A stretch of DNA of 64,000 bases, taken from assembly GCF_016725325.1 (NCBI RefSeq), contig NZ_CP068083.1, forward strand, positions 1,054,001 to 1,118,000, in the 5' to 3' direction. Position 1 is the first letter of the stretch; each line of letters opens with the position of its first letter. A model generated the notes under the pieces. That model did no database searches. It was not told where the DNA came from and worked only from the letters and a program-made list of their open reading frames with translations. The stretch comes from Sphingobacterium spiritivorum (lineage in GTDB: Bacteria > Bacteroidota > Bacteroidia > Sphingobacteriales > Sphingobacteriaceae). Positions 17,905 through 26,950 of the stretch are shown piece by piece. The translations under genes and the position numbers were made by a program.

Positions 17905-18765
17905 TTAACTTCCGGGCACTAATTTTAAAGTTTTCTCCGCATTTTCGAAGTAACCTCTGGTATAGGAACCAGTTGGCGCCACATATGTTAGCTGCTTAAA
18001 TCTGACACCTTCTATCGTATAATCCTTATAGAACTCTAATCCGGTTGGAGTATATCTATATGCAAAATTTGTTGTGTTACCCGATATTCTTAGTGCACGT
18101 TTTGTGGTTGTATTTGGAAAAGTTGCGGCCAATGTTTTTCCAGCGACCTCAAATGAATATGCACCATAAGCATGAAACTTTGTTACAGCATCTTTATGCG
18201 CCTGAACAATAGTTGCTGCTTCTGAATTTCCGATTGGCAACATTACAATCTTATTATACGTTTTTCTTCCTTCCAAGATGACTGAATCGGCAGTAGCTTT
18301 TACTACTAAAAATTCAAAATCTCCTTTGTATCCACCATCTACCAGACCAATAAGAGTCGCATTGGTCATAAATTGACCTGGAAGTGAAAAGTAATGAATT
18401 GCAGAATTATAAGTATCAAAGGTTAAGATTGGTCCAGCACCTGGATATACCATATAACTACTGTTTGGATCTGTAGAGATTCTTGATGTAGGTAAGTTAA
18501 CATAACTAAAATCTCCTTGCAATTCAACATTTACAGATGTAGTGAATTTGGCAAAAAGAGTATATCCCCCAAAATCCTGTGTAGCATTCGGAAAATACTT
18601 TATTAACCAGCCGCTAGGATTAGATTGAAGTACTGCATAAGCATTATCTACACTTTCATTCAAACGCACAGTTGGACTCTCATCGAATAATCGATCTCTT
18701 TTTTTATCGCAACCTGTAACTAATAATAGTAAAGCTGCTCCTATAGTAAGTATTGTAGATTTCAT
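17905..18765 (-). CDS. DUF4302-type lipoprotein of a SusCD locus
   Basis: A 286-residue lipoprotein: signal peptide with lipobox LLVTGC (acylated Cys19), then a mature domain rich in beta-strand. The segment NAYAVLQSNPSGWLIKYFPN and the later GGYKGDFEFLVVKATADSVILEG resemble DUF4302 proteins, which in Bacteroidota sit next to SusD and zinc-metallohydrolase lipoproteins. The function of the family is unknown; surface exposure or glycan/peptide binding is an inference from context. It is 5 bp downstream of the HExxH lipoprotein gene and is the last gene before a strong terminator. Confidence 0.78.
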   Translation of the reverse strand: MKSTILTIGAALLLLVTGCDKKRDRLFDESPTVRLNESVDNAYAVLQSNPSGWLIKYFPNATQDFGGYTLFAKFTTSVNVELQGDFSYVNLPTSRISTDPNSSYMVYPGAGPILTFDTYNSAIHYFSLPGQFMTNATLIGLVDGGYKGDFEFLVVKATADSVILEGRKTYNKIVMLPIGNSEAATIVQAHKDAVTKFHAYGAYSFEVAGKTLAATFPNTTTKRALRISGNTTNFAYRYTPTGLEFYKDYTIEGVRFKQLTYVAPTGSYTRGYFENAEKTLKLVPGS

Positions 18766-18770
18766 TATTT

Positions 18771-19673
18771 TTAATTTAATGTTGTTTGATCAAATGAATT
18801 CAAGTTAGCATAACGGTCCAAAATGACTTGTCTTAATTGATCCATATTAATTCCCCATTCTGAATTCATATAATTTTTCACAATAGTCAGTTTACTAGCA
18901 ATCAAAGCTCTACCTGCAGCTGTAGATCCCGTAACATTTAACATAGCATCAAATTCTGCCTGAGATCTGGTAATGTAAAAAGAATATAATTCTGCAAAAT
19001 CTTCTGTTGGAGCCTTTGAAGCATAAGTTGATATAAATCCTGCGGCAATAGCTGCACCAGAACTTGCCCAAACTTGGTTCCACGCATCATCTACATAAGC
19101 TGTTCCAGTTATCTCATTAAAGCCTGTTGGAAACGGCTTTCTCTGGTTAAAAATATGTTGCGTTTCGTGATGAACTGTTTTAAAGTAATATTGATTTAAG
19201 AATGCCTGATTAAGACCTGAGGTTGCATTCAGATTAATAACATTATACAATGAAATCTTTGCTCCATTTTCTGCAGTTCCTAAAATCACACTACCATTAT
19301 TCTGTACAGCCACATTACCAATATAATTGAATAATCTCGCAAAATTATCTCTTACAAACTGCTTACTTCCAGTAACTTGATCATAAGGTCCCGTTCCCAG
19401 ATATATCAACAGTTTTGTCAAACGAACAGAACCGTCATAAGTCGCAGGAACCAGATGATAGTTTACATCTGATTCTCTATCCACATATTTATATAAAATC
19501 TGAATATTATATGGTTTAGTTATATTCTCATAGATATAATTATCTAACGCATTCTTTGGTTTATCAGAGTCAACAAATACACTTTTTGAATCTAACTTAT
19601 CACTCTTTTCACATGAATTGAAGAGAGACAAGCTTGCCAAAGAAAGTAATATTATAGTTCTAAAATTTTTCAT
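18771..19673 (-). CDS. Zinc metallohydrolase lipoprotein linked to a SusCD transporter
   Basis: A 300-residue lipoprotein (lipobox SLFNSC, Cys21) with the zinc-protease motif H169-E-T-Q-H173. A downstream segment APTEDFAELY (221-230) probably supplies the third ligand (Asp225 or Glu228). This matches the family of substrate-import-associated zinc metallohydrolase lipoproteins (putative zinc-binding metallopeptidase type) that occur next to SusC/SusD pairs. The likely role is cleaving a peptide-containing substrate at the cell surface before import; the substrate is unknown. It lies 2 bp after susD and 5 bp before the DUF4302 gene, so one message is likely. Confidence 0.85.
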   Translation of the reverse strand: MKNFRTIILLSLASLSLFNSCEKSDKLDSKSVFVDSDKPKNALDNYIYENITKPYNIQILYKYVDRESDVNYHLVPATYDGSVRLTKLLIYLGTGPYDQVTGSKQFVRDNFARLFNYIGNVAVQNNGSVILGTAENGAKISLYNVINLNATSGLNQAFLNQYYFKTVHHETQHIFNQRKPFPTGFNEITGTAYVDDAWNQVWASSGAAIAAGFISTYASKAPTEDFAELYSFYITRSQAEFDAMLNVTGSTAAGRALIASKLTIVKNYMNSEWGINMDQLRQVILDRYANLNSFDQTTLN

Positions 19674-19675
19674 TA

Positions 19676-21271
19676 TTATCTAGGATTAGGGGTTAAACCT
19701 GCTTCAATTACGTCAACTGGTAATTGAAATGCTCTTCTATTGTCTCTTACTTTTAAAAGGTCTGGTGCAGAAATAATATTTAAACCATTCACTACACGTC
19801 TGTTTATTTCAATACCATAACGTTTTACATCGAACCAACGTAAACCTGTATGAAGAGTTTGAACTCTTCTCATGAATAAAACTGCATGGAGCATATTCTC
19901 CTGAGTTCCAGGATCAATAACATAATCAGGATTGTTAAACTTCTTTTTAGGAGTTGGAGCTGTTGGTGTATAATAATTAAAACTATTCGCCCACGTATTT
20001 ATAGTAGCTTCAGTCATCGTGTACGTAGGAGTGATCGTATTTTTTGCCCATAGTTGCATATCTACTAAGGCCTCACTATACTTTTTCAGATGAATATTTG
20101 CTTCAGCTCTTGTTAAAAGCGCTTCCTCTGAAGTAATCGGCGTAAATACCCCTCTCCAAAATCCAGTTGCTGCAATTGGATCTGTCACTTCAAACATATA
20201 GGTAACTCTAGGAAACAAAAAGCGATACAGCGTAGCAGAAGAATATCTAAATGTACGGATTCTATATTGCGTATCGGAAAGACCTACACTATTGTAGGGA
20301 GGTCTAGCAAAAGGACCTTCTGTATTACCGATCAACCAGCCATGTGAGTATCTCGCTTGACTTGAAGGCCCTCCATATGGACCAAACTCCACGCCCATTG
20401 CAGAAACAGGCGCCGCAATTAAAAGATTTGCTTTGTCGCTACTTGCATTGAATTCGCGGGCTACGTTGCCCCATGTAGTTCCAAATGAAGCAATGTAAGC
20501 ATAATTTCTTGTCAGATCTGCGGGATTAACACCCAATGCTAATGATGCATATTGCTGCGCTTTCTCCCAATTTCCCATGTACAAATAAACTCTCGCAGCA
20601 AATGTATTGGCTGCTGCTTTGTTAAAATGATACTTTGCAACATTACTATTAGCATAAGAATTGTCACTGATAAGAGGGATTCCTTCTTCTAAATCCTTAA
20701 TAATAAAGTCATAAACCTCCTGTACAGTATTACGTTCATATTTAGGATTGAGTATAGTCTCACCTTTAGTCATATAGGTAACTCCCAGATCTGAAGATGA
20801 AAAATCTTTAGCATAATGCTGTGCAAACATATTGACCAATATAAAGTGGTTATATGCACGCGCAACCAGAGCCTCACCTTTCTGAGCATTTAGACTTGCT
20901 GGACTACCTGCTTCTTCAATAGCTTGTAATGCAGCATTCGCGCTGGCGATTGATGAATAAGAGGAACTCCACAACCGATCAATACCATCGTTATTACCGA
21001 CTTCTGTACTTGGTTGCCAATTATAAATTTCATTTGAGAACCTGTCGGAGTAAGCACTTAAGTTTTCCTGCTCATCTGTATTATCAGATGCCCATTCAGC
21101 CGGAACAACGTAGGCTGTCTGTGGATAAGCGGAAACCAACATCTTCGAAATTTTCTCTGTACTGTTCAATTCCGCACGATTATCCGGAAGAGGATCTAAG
21201 AATTTTTCACACGATGTATTAATCGCCAAAATACCTAGAACAGTTAATATATATAATTTTCTTTTTTTCAT
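19676..21271 (-). CDS. SusD/RagB family surface lipoprotein (first locus)
   Basis: A 531-residue lipoprotein (Cys21 after ILAINTS) that serves as the lid and substrate-capture subunit of the adjacent SusC channel. Features of the RagB/SusD fold are the N-terminal EKFLDPLPDNRAEL, the TPR-like helical region (SLNAQKGEALVARAYNHFILVNMFAQHYAKDF and the KYHFNKAAANTFAARVYLYMGNWEKA region, here cited by position 128-160 and 215-245) and a C-terminal SusD domain with TRAEANIHLKKYSEALVDM and RWFDVKRYG. It lies 12 bp after susC. Confidence 0.93.
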   Translation of the reverse strand: MKKRKLYILTVLGILAINTSCEKFLDPLPDNRAELNSTEKISKMLVSAYPQTAYVVPAEWASDNTDEQENLSAYSDRFSNEIYNWQPSTEVGNNDGIDRLWSSSYSSIASANAALQAIEEAGSPASLNAQKGEALVARAYNHFILVNMFAQHYAKDFSSSDLGVTYMTKGETILNPKYERNTVQEVYDFIIKDLEEGIPLISDNSYANSNVAKYHFNKAAANTFAARVYLYMGNWEKAQQYASLALGVNPADLTRNYAYIASFGTTWGNVAREFNASSDKANLLIAAPVSAMGVEFGPYGGPSSQARYSHGWLIGNTEGPFARPPYNSVGLSDTQYRIRTFRYSSATLYRFLFPRVTYMFEVTDPIAATGFWRGVFTPITSEEALLTRAEANIHLKKYSEALVDMQLWAKNTITPTYTMTEATINTWANSFNYYTPTAPTPKKKFNNPDYVIDPGTQENMLHAVLFMRRVQTLHTGLRWFDVKRYGIEINRRVVNGLNIISAPDLLKVRDNRRAFQLPVDVIEAGLTPNPR

Positions 21272-21283
21272 TTCAATAAAGAA

Positions 21284-24200
21284 TTAAAGTCCTAAATTAA
21301 GTGTCAAGGTATATTGTCTTGCAATTGGCAAAGCAACACCTCCTGCGTTAACAAACTCAGGATCCTGACCATTTAAACGTTTGTCTGCATAAATCAACCA
21401 TGGGTTAATTGCATTAAATCTTATTCCTAAAGATGACAGTTTAAAGGAGTTTGCAATATTCTTAGGTAAAGAATACGATAATGAAACATTTTTCAATCGT
21501 ATAAAATCTCCTGAAGCAATATTTACTGTTGAATAATTATAGGCGTTATAAGCATAAGAGTACTCACTATTATTTCTAATAAAACGGTTATCAATAATAA
21601 CAGGAACATTTGTAATGTTTTCCTCTCCTGGAGCAGACCATGAATCCCAGAATTCACGAGTTGTAGCCTTTAAGTCTGTATACGCTGTTCTGTAGACAGG
21701 ATCTAATCTCACAACATTCCCAAACGAGTAGGTCAGGAAGATATCCAATTTAAAGTTTTTGTAATTAAATACGTTGGAAAAACCTCCGACATCTGTTGGA
21801 TCTGTAGGACCTTCATATTTTAAGAAATCCAACTCATCTCTCTTTTGGAAATAAACACCAGTAGTTGTTTCCTCCCCATTAACATAATTATAAATTGGAA
21901 GTCCGTTTGGAGAAATACGATTCAAAGGAATCGAGAACAACGAACGTACAGGATAACCTTCTACTGCAAAGCCTGTTCCGGAGATCAATTCAGAAACTGT
22001 ACTTCTACTTAAGAAGTCAGTGACTTTATTGGTAGCTCTTGTATAGTTAAGCGTTGATATCCAGCTAAAATTATCATTCTTAATTAGAGTAGCTCCAATT
22101 GCAACCTCAAGACCTTGGGATTTCATTTTCGCAACGTTACCATATTTAAGGATCTCACCACCTAATCCCTGAGTAGGAATACGACCGATCAGATCATGAT
22201 TGTTTCTGGTGTAATAATCCACATCTACAGATACTCTATTTTGAAATAATCCTAATGAAGCTCCTAAGTTCAACTCATATTTCTTCTCATACGTTAATTC
22301 TGAGTTTTCTAATGTTTCAATCTCTAAACCACTTTCTTTATCTGAGGTATTAGGTCTCCAAGGATTATAACTTTTTATAATAATTTTAGAGTTTGTTACG
22401 AATGCAGGCCCTCTGTCTGCGGTTAAGCTGTAAGATCCTTTGAATGCCAAATTACTGATGGGAGATTCCAAATCCTTAAAGAATTGTTCTTCATGAACAT
22501 TCCATAAACCGGAAACGTTCCATGTCGGCATCCATCTTGCTGTTGTGGATCTACCCAAACGGTTTGTTCCTTCATAACGGAAGGTACCATTAATGGAATA
22601 ACGATTATCGTAAGAATAATTTGCTGTAGCGTAGAATGCAGCTTGTCTGTTTCTGGTATTTCTAATAGAATAATAATCTGTATTCTGCTCCTGACCTTTT
22701 TTGAATATTCTGTAATCAACAAAAGGAATCTCCCCTAAATCATATTGAAGTCCCCAGGCTCTGAACCAGTTGTTATTTCTTTCAGTTGCTTCAGTTTCAG
22801 CTCCGGCAAAAACATACACTCTGTGTTTTTCCTGGAATGTCTGATTATATTCTGCTGTAAATCGGAATAAATTATACATCATCTTATTATCAGTACGATT
22901 ATATATACCTCCCGCAGGCATGATAATTTCAGGTACTGCATAAGGGTCTGTTGGATCCGTATACAAGAATGGATTAGCATCACGTATAAAAGTAGTTGGC
23001 GCAGAACGATATGCTAAGGCTTGATTAGATTGATCTTTTATATGATGTTGCTGAGATGCTTGTTGATATCTTACGGCACCCAACACTCCCAATTCCACAG
23101 ACTTAATCACTTTCCATTTAAGATCTCCCTGAAATCTTATGTCGGCAGCATCAATATCCATATAATTATTCTCTAATTCATGAAGAATATTAAACGGAGC
23201 ATAGTTCCGGCGGTAAAAATCATTAGCATCTAATGTTCTTGACGTATTCAATGCATAAGCATATGGATTAATATCAAAATCACGTTTTACTTCCATCGAT
23301 ACCACATCTGTAGATCTACCTAATGTACCCGGAGCTCGCTGATCTCTGTATGATCCGTTTGAATTGAGGGATAATTTAAGATTATCTAATAAACTGTATG
23401 ATGCATTAAGGAGAGCTGTATATCTCTTTACCTTACTTTGTTTTGCCCATCCCGGATCAACTACAGCACTCATAGAGGTATAATATTGTGCTTTTTCGGT
23501 ACCAGATCTCATGCTCAAAGAATGATTTTGCATTACATTGTTATCAAACAATTGATCAAACCAATTTGTATTTCTATACTCTGCCTCTCGTAGATACGCA
23601 TTACGGGCTGCCTCTGTATTCTCTAATTGACCTGAATTAATCAGATCGTACATCTTTCCATAAACACCGCTTTCAGAGCGAGAAACAACATTAGACATAT
23701 TCAGCCAACCTCTTTGTTCTAAGAATTGGTAAAACGCCATTTGTTCCTGCGAATTCATAATATTGAATGTGCTATAAGAAGGCTTTTGTCTAAAAGTATA
23801 TTCACCTGAATAGTTGAATGAATTTACACCTGCTTTACCTTTTTTAGTCGTTACAACGATAACCCCTCCCATGGCACGTGCACCATAGATAGAAGTTGCT
23901 GAACCATCTTTTAAGATTTGAAAAGATTCGATATCATTAGCGTTAAGACCAGCTACAGCCGAACTGATCAATGTCATAGCATCACCAGAAGACAAATCAT
24001 CAGTACCCACATCTGCTACATCCTCTATAATCATTCCGTCAATAACCCATAAAGGTTTTGAATTACCATAAATAGATGTTGCACCACGTACTCTGATCTT
24101 AGGAGCCGTACCGAATGTACCTGTTGTATTCTGAACAATAACACCGGCAACCCTACCTTCCAATGCTCTGGATGGATCAGGCAAACCTCCCAATTCAATA

Positions 24201-24916
24201 TCTTCCATATTTACCTTGGCAGTCGCTCCTGTAAATAATCTTCTATCTATCTTGGCTCCAAGACCTGTAATAACGACTTCTTCTAAAGCTTTATCTTCAT
24301 TAGATAATTGTATTTCTATAGAAGAACGTCCTGATACACTGATTTCTCTTGGATTGAATCCGACAAAACGAACTACCAAAGTAGCATTAGACGCTGCATT
24401 GATAGAGAAAAATCCCTGATCATTAGTACTTGTTGAAGTCGAAGAACCTTTTACAGAAACTGTTGCTCCGGCAAGTGGTCTGCCATTCTCATCTTTGATT
24501 GTTCCGGTCACAGGTCTTTGAATATCAAGATTCCGACTTGCTACAGGTGTAATCTTATTAACAGTAATTGTTCCTGCAATTATTTTAAAAGAATAGTCAG
24601 AGCTATTCAGAACATTAGAAAGTGCGCTCTCTACAGAAGCACCTTTTAAGTCTACATTTACGGGCTTAGCATTTCTAATCACCTCATCTTCATACAAGAA
24701 TCTGTATTTAGTTTGTTTAGAGATGGATGAAAACACTTCCTCCAATTTTGCGTTTTTCAATGACAGGGATACTTTCTGAGCCACACTATCAGCATGTACA
24801 CAAGTCATAAAAACCAATGATAGTATAACCGTAATTTTCATGGTTAGTAATAATTGGCGCAAACGAGCTTTTTCCTGACGCGAATCAAGCTGTTTGCGAA
24901 ATAATAAGTTTTTCAT
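21284..24916 (-). CDS. SusC/RagA TonB-dependent outer-membrane transporter with STN domain (first locus)
   Basis: A 1210-residue outer-membrane transporter. Domains in order: a long N-region and signal peptide (to about residue 45), an STN domain (about 45-118; LKNAKLEEVFSSISKQTKY) that talks to the FecR anti-sigma, a carboxypeptidase-like beta domain (about 130-205; GRPLAGATVSVKGS), a TonB box EEVVITG near 213, the plug (ending with ATSIYGARAMGGVIVVTTKK) and a 22-strand barrel ending in TLTLNLGL. The STN domain plus upstream sigma and FecR genes indicate substrate-induced surface signalling. It is preceded by a 106-bp gap that contains a notable hairpin. Confidence 0.95.
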   Translation of the reverse strand: MKNLLFRKQLDSRQEKARLRQLLLTMKITVILSLVFMTCVHADSVAQKVSLSLKNAKLEEVFSSISKQTKYRFLYEDEVIRNAKPVNVDLKGASVESALSNVLNSSDYSFKIIAGTITVNKITPVASRNLDIQRPVTGTIKDENGRPLAGATVSVKGSSTSTSTNDQGFFSINAASNATLVVRFVGFNPREISVSGRSSIEIQLSNEDKALEEVVITGLGAKIDRRLFTGATAKVNMEDIELGGLPDPSRALEGRVAGVIVQNTTGTFGTAPKIRVRGATSIYGNSKPLWVIDGMIIEDVADVGTDDLSSGDAMTLISSAVAGLNANDIESFQILKDGSATSIYGARAMGGVIVVTTKKGKAGVNSFNYSGEYTFRQKPSYSTFNIMNSQEQMAFYQFLEQRGWLNMSNVVSRSESGVYGKMYDLINSGQLENTEAARNAYLREAEYRNTNWFDQLFDNNVMQNHSLSMRSGTEKAQYYTSMSAVVDPGWAKQSKVKRYTALLNASYSLLDNLKLSLNSNGSYRDQRAPGTLGRSTDVVSMEVKRDFDINPYAYALNTSRTLDANDFYRRNYAPFNILHELENNYMDIDAADIRFQGDLKWKVIKSVELGVLGAVRYQQASQQHHIKDQSNQALAYRSAPTTFIRDANPFLYTDPTDPYAVPEIIMPAGGIYNRTDNKMMYNLFRFTAEYNQTFQEKHRVYVFAGAETEATERNNNWFRAWGLQYDLGEIPFVDYRIFKKGQEQNTDYYSIRNTRNRQAAFYATANYSYDNRYSINGTFRYEGTNRLGRSTTARWMPTWNVSGLWNVHEEQFFKDLESPISNLAFKGSYSLTADRGPAFVTNSKIIIKSYNPWRPNTSDKESGLEIETLENSELTYEKKYELNLGASLGLFQNRVSVDVDYYTRNNHDLIGRIPTQGLGGEILKYGNVAKMKSQGLEVAIGATLIKNDNFSWISTLNYTRATNKVTDFLSRSTVSELISGTGFAVEGYPVRSLFSIPLNRISPNGLPIYNYVNGEETTTGVYFQKRDELDFLKYEGPTDPTDVGGFSNVFNYKNFKLDIFLTYSFGNVVRLDPVYRTAYTDLKATTREFWDSWSAPGEENITNVPVIIDNRFIRNNSEYSYAYNAYNYSTVNIASGDFIRLKNVSLSYSLPKNIANSFKLSSLGIRFNAINPWLIYADKRLNGQDPEFVNAGGVALPIARQYTLTLNLGL

Positions 24917-24979
24917 ACATTTGAGTAATTGGGTAATTTGGGTTAGTTCACTTAATTTCAGTTCCTAATTAATTCATGG

Positions 24980-25010
24980 ACAGGGGTGCTGCAACATCCC
25001 TGTTTTTTTT
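24980..25010 (+). terminator. Antisense-facing hairpin between fecR and susC (first locus)
   Basis: Plus-strand arms ACAGGGGTG (24980-24988) and CATCCCTGT (24995-25003) with one G-U pair, followed by eight T residues (25003-25010). The operon runs on the minus strand, so on its RNA this appears as an A8 tract then a hairpin, 64 nt before susC. It would terminate antisense transcripts or act as a sense hairpin. Confidence 0.6.
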
Positions 25011-25022
25011 CAACTTAGAGTA

Positions 25023-26207
25023 TCATTTTTCCATAGTTTTTCTGTTTATATGTTTGTTAATAATTGTTAGTTTCTTTCCATCTACGTCAAAGTCAAGATG
25101 ACTAACGTAACGCAGCATTTCTAAGACCTGACTCAGGTTGACATTTCTTTCTATACTTCCCGAATATCCTTTATCAAATTCGATCTGACCAATAAACGAA
25201 ACATCCAAATCATACCATCTGGACAATTCCGCTGCTATATAGGCTATATTATCTCCTTTAAAATAGAATTCATTATTTTTCCAGGCAAGCTCTTTTCTAA
25301 AATCTGATTTCGATTTTTTAACCGATTGATCTGTAGATAATGCTGATTCTCCAGGTAATAACAGTGTACTCATTTCACCATTAGACACTTCTACTTTTCC
25401 TTCTACCAAAGTAGTTTTTACTGCTTTTGAGTAAGAATTCACATTAAAGTGTGTACCGAGTACTTTTATGGAATTTCCACCTGCCTCTACAATAAAAGGT
25501 CTCGAAGCATCTTTGGCAACTTCAAAATAAGCTTCTCCCTCTAAGTAGACTCTACGTTCATTTCCGGAGAACTGAACAGGAAATTTCAATTTCGAAACTG
25601 CATTAACCCAAACCTTAGTACCATCTGAAAGCTCAATTCTAAAAAAACTGGCCTTGGGTACTACAAGCGTATTATAGACCATCAATTTTGCAGCTCCGGC
25701 ATCTACATACCGTATCCCGTCTTTACTGCCTTCCACTTTAGCATCTTTGGAAATTGTTTTTGTATCCGACACATCCACATGACTTCCGTCTGCCAGAATA
25801 AGATGTGCGCCACTTGTACCCGGAAGAACATCATTTTTGTATTTGCCGGTGGTATCAGCAACAATAGACTTATGGGCAACATCTTCACCCTGCTGATTTA
25901 ACCAGATCCATGATAAAGAAAAACAAATAGCCAGAAGTGCCGCAACAGCGGTATAGATATAATAGTTTGGTTTATACTTTTTTCTCTGCTTTGCGTTTAC
26001 TTTATCCCACGCTGCATCTACATCTACATCATGTATAAAATTAAGATCCTCCTCTATTGTCTCCGAATTTTTAAATGTCTCAACAAAATCTCTGTTCTTA
26101 TGATCAGAAGCCATCCATTCTCTGAAATCAATAGTTTCCTGCTCAGAAAGCTGATTTCTGAGGTACTTTTTGACTAATTGGCTAGTATAAAAATGGTTTC
26201 TTTTCAT
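25023..26207 (-). CDS. FecR-family anti-sigma factor (first locus)
   Basis: A 394-residue transmembrane regulator. The N-terminal cytosolic domain (residues 1-80) should bind the cognate sigma factor, a single membrane helix lies at about 83-103 (YYIYTAVAALLAICFSLSWI), and the periplasmic FecR domain carries FRIELSDGTKVWVNAVSKL and RRVYLEGEAYFEVAKDASRPF. A C-terminal DUF4974-type domain (SRWYDLDVSFIG) follows. The start at 26207 (MKRNHFYTSQ) is preferred to an in-frame ATG eight codons upstream, because it opens a normal N-terminus. It lies between the sigma gene and susC. Confidence 0.92.
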   Translation of the reverse strand: MKRNHFYTSQLVKKYLRNQLSEQETIDFREWMASDHKNRDFVETFKNSETIEEDLNFIHDVDVDAAWDKVNAKQRKKYKPNYYIYTAVAALLAICFSLSWIWLNQQGEDVAHKSIVADTTGKYKNDVLPGTSGAHLILADGSHVDVSDTKTISKDAKVEGSKDGIRYVDAGAAKLMVYNTLVVPKASFFRIELSDGTKVWVNAVSKLKFPVQFSGNERRVYLEGEAYFEVAKDASRPFIVEAGGNSIKVLGTHFNVNSYSKAVKTTLVEGKVEVSNGEMSTLLLPGESALSTDQSVKKSKSDFRKELAWKNNEFYFKGDNIAYIAAELSRWYDLDVSFIGQIEFDKGYSGSIERNVNLSQVLEMLRYVSHLDFDVDGKKLTIINKHINRKTMEK

Positions 26208-26355
26208 AACGTTGTATATATATAGAAACATTCATGGCATAAAAGGGTGACAAGAAGTTAAAATAATTTTAATTTTTTGTTAGGGGTATGTAAATAAGGA
26301 GAAGTTTTCCGGAAATAATTAGGAAAAAAGTGATTTAATCAAATAAAATAAAGGA

Positions 26356-26889
26356 TTATTTAATACTGAACAAAAGAAGAAAAACAGCCAAAAGCTCCGG
26401 ATCCAGTTTGGCTAATAGTGTTTTCATTCCTCTTTGCTTCTGAGTTTTTACCGTATTAACACTAATATCGAGTTTTTCGGCTATTTCCAGGTTAGAAAGA
26501 CCTTCAAGATAGCCCATACGGAAAACATGCTGACAAGATTTAGGCATCTCAGCAACGACGCGATAAACATCTGCAATTACCTCCGAAAAAATAAGAGAGT
26601 GCTCCACCTGGCTTTCCTCTTCTTCTTTGATCGGGTTGAGCATCCAGTAACGTTGTTGAATTTTTTCTCTCCGATGAATATTGTAACAAGAAAACCGAAC
26701 AGCGGTGTACAAAAAGTTTTTTATAGCATGCTCTTCACTTGATACATTTTCCTGTTGATTAAAGTAAGCACAGAAAGCATCCTGCACGACATCTTCGGCC
26801 TGAGATTTAACTCCAAGCTGCTTCCACGCAAAATGACAAAGGCGAGGATAATATTTTTTGAATATATATTCGTTAGGCTCTCTTTTCAT
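26356..26889 (-). CDS. ECF RNA polymerase sigma factor (first locus)
   Basis: A 177-residue ECF sigma factor of the Bacteroidota FecI-like type. Region 2 is at about residues 8-45 (IFKKYYPRLCHFAWKQLG, then AEDVVQDAFCAYF). Region 4 is at about 115-160, with the helix-turn-helix GLSNLEIAEKLDISVNTVKTQ. It should direct transcription of the adjacent susC operon when released by FecR. A TATTTTTG box (26907-26900) lies 11 nt upstream of the ATG, and a 14-bp palindrome lies just beyond. Confidence 0.92.
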   Translation of the reverse strand: MKREPNEYIFKKYYPRLCHFAWKQLGVKSQAEDVVQDAFCAYFNQQENVSSEEHAIKNFLYTAVRFSCYNIHRREKIQQRYWMLNPIKEEEESQVEHSLIFSEVIADVYRVVAEMPKSCQHVFRMGYLEGLSNLEIAEKLDISVNTVKTQKQRGMKTLLAKLDPELLAVFLLLFSIK

Positions 26890-26899
26890 AATCCCTCTT

Positions 26900-26930
26900 C
26901 AAAAATATCCAGGTTGTTAACAATTGTTAA
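26900..26930 (-). promoter_or_regulatory. -7 box and 14-bp palindrome ahead of the sigma factor gene
   Basis: TATTTTTG on the minus strand (26907-26900) matches TAnnTTTG. Nine bases upstream is the perfect palindrome TTAACAATTGTTAA (26917-26930), a possible operator or repeat; no -33 match at normal spacing. Confidence 0.35.
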
Positions 26931-26950
26931 AGCAAGCTACCAAATATCTC

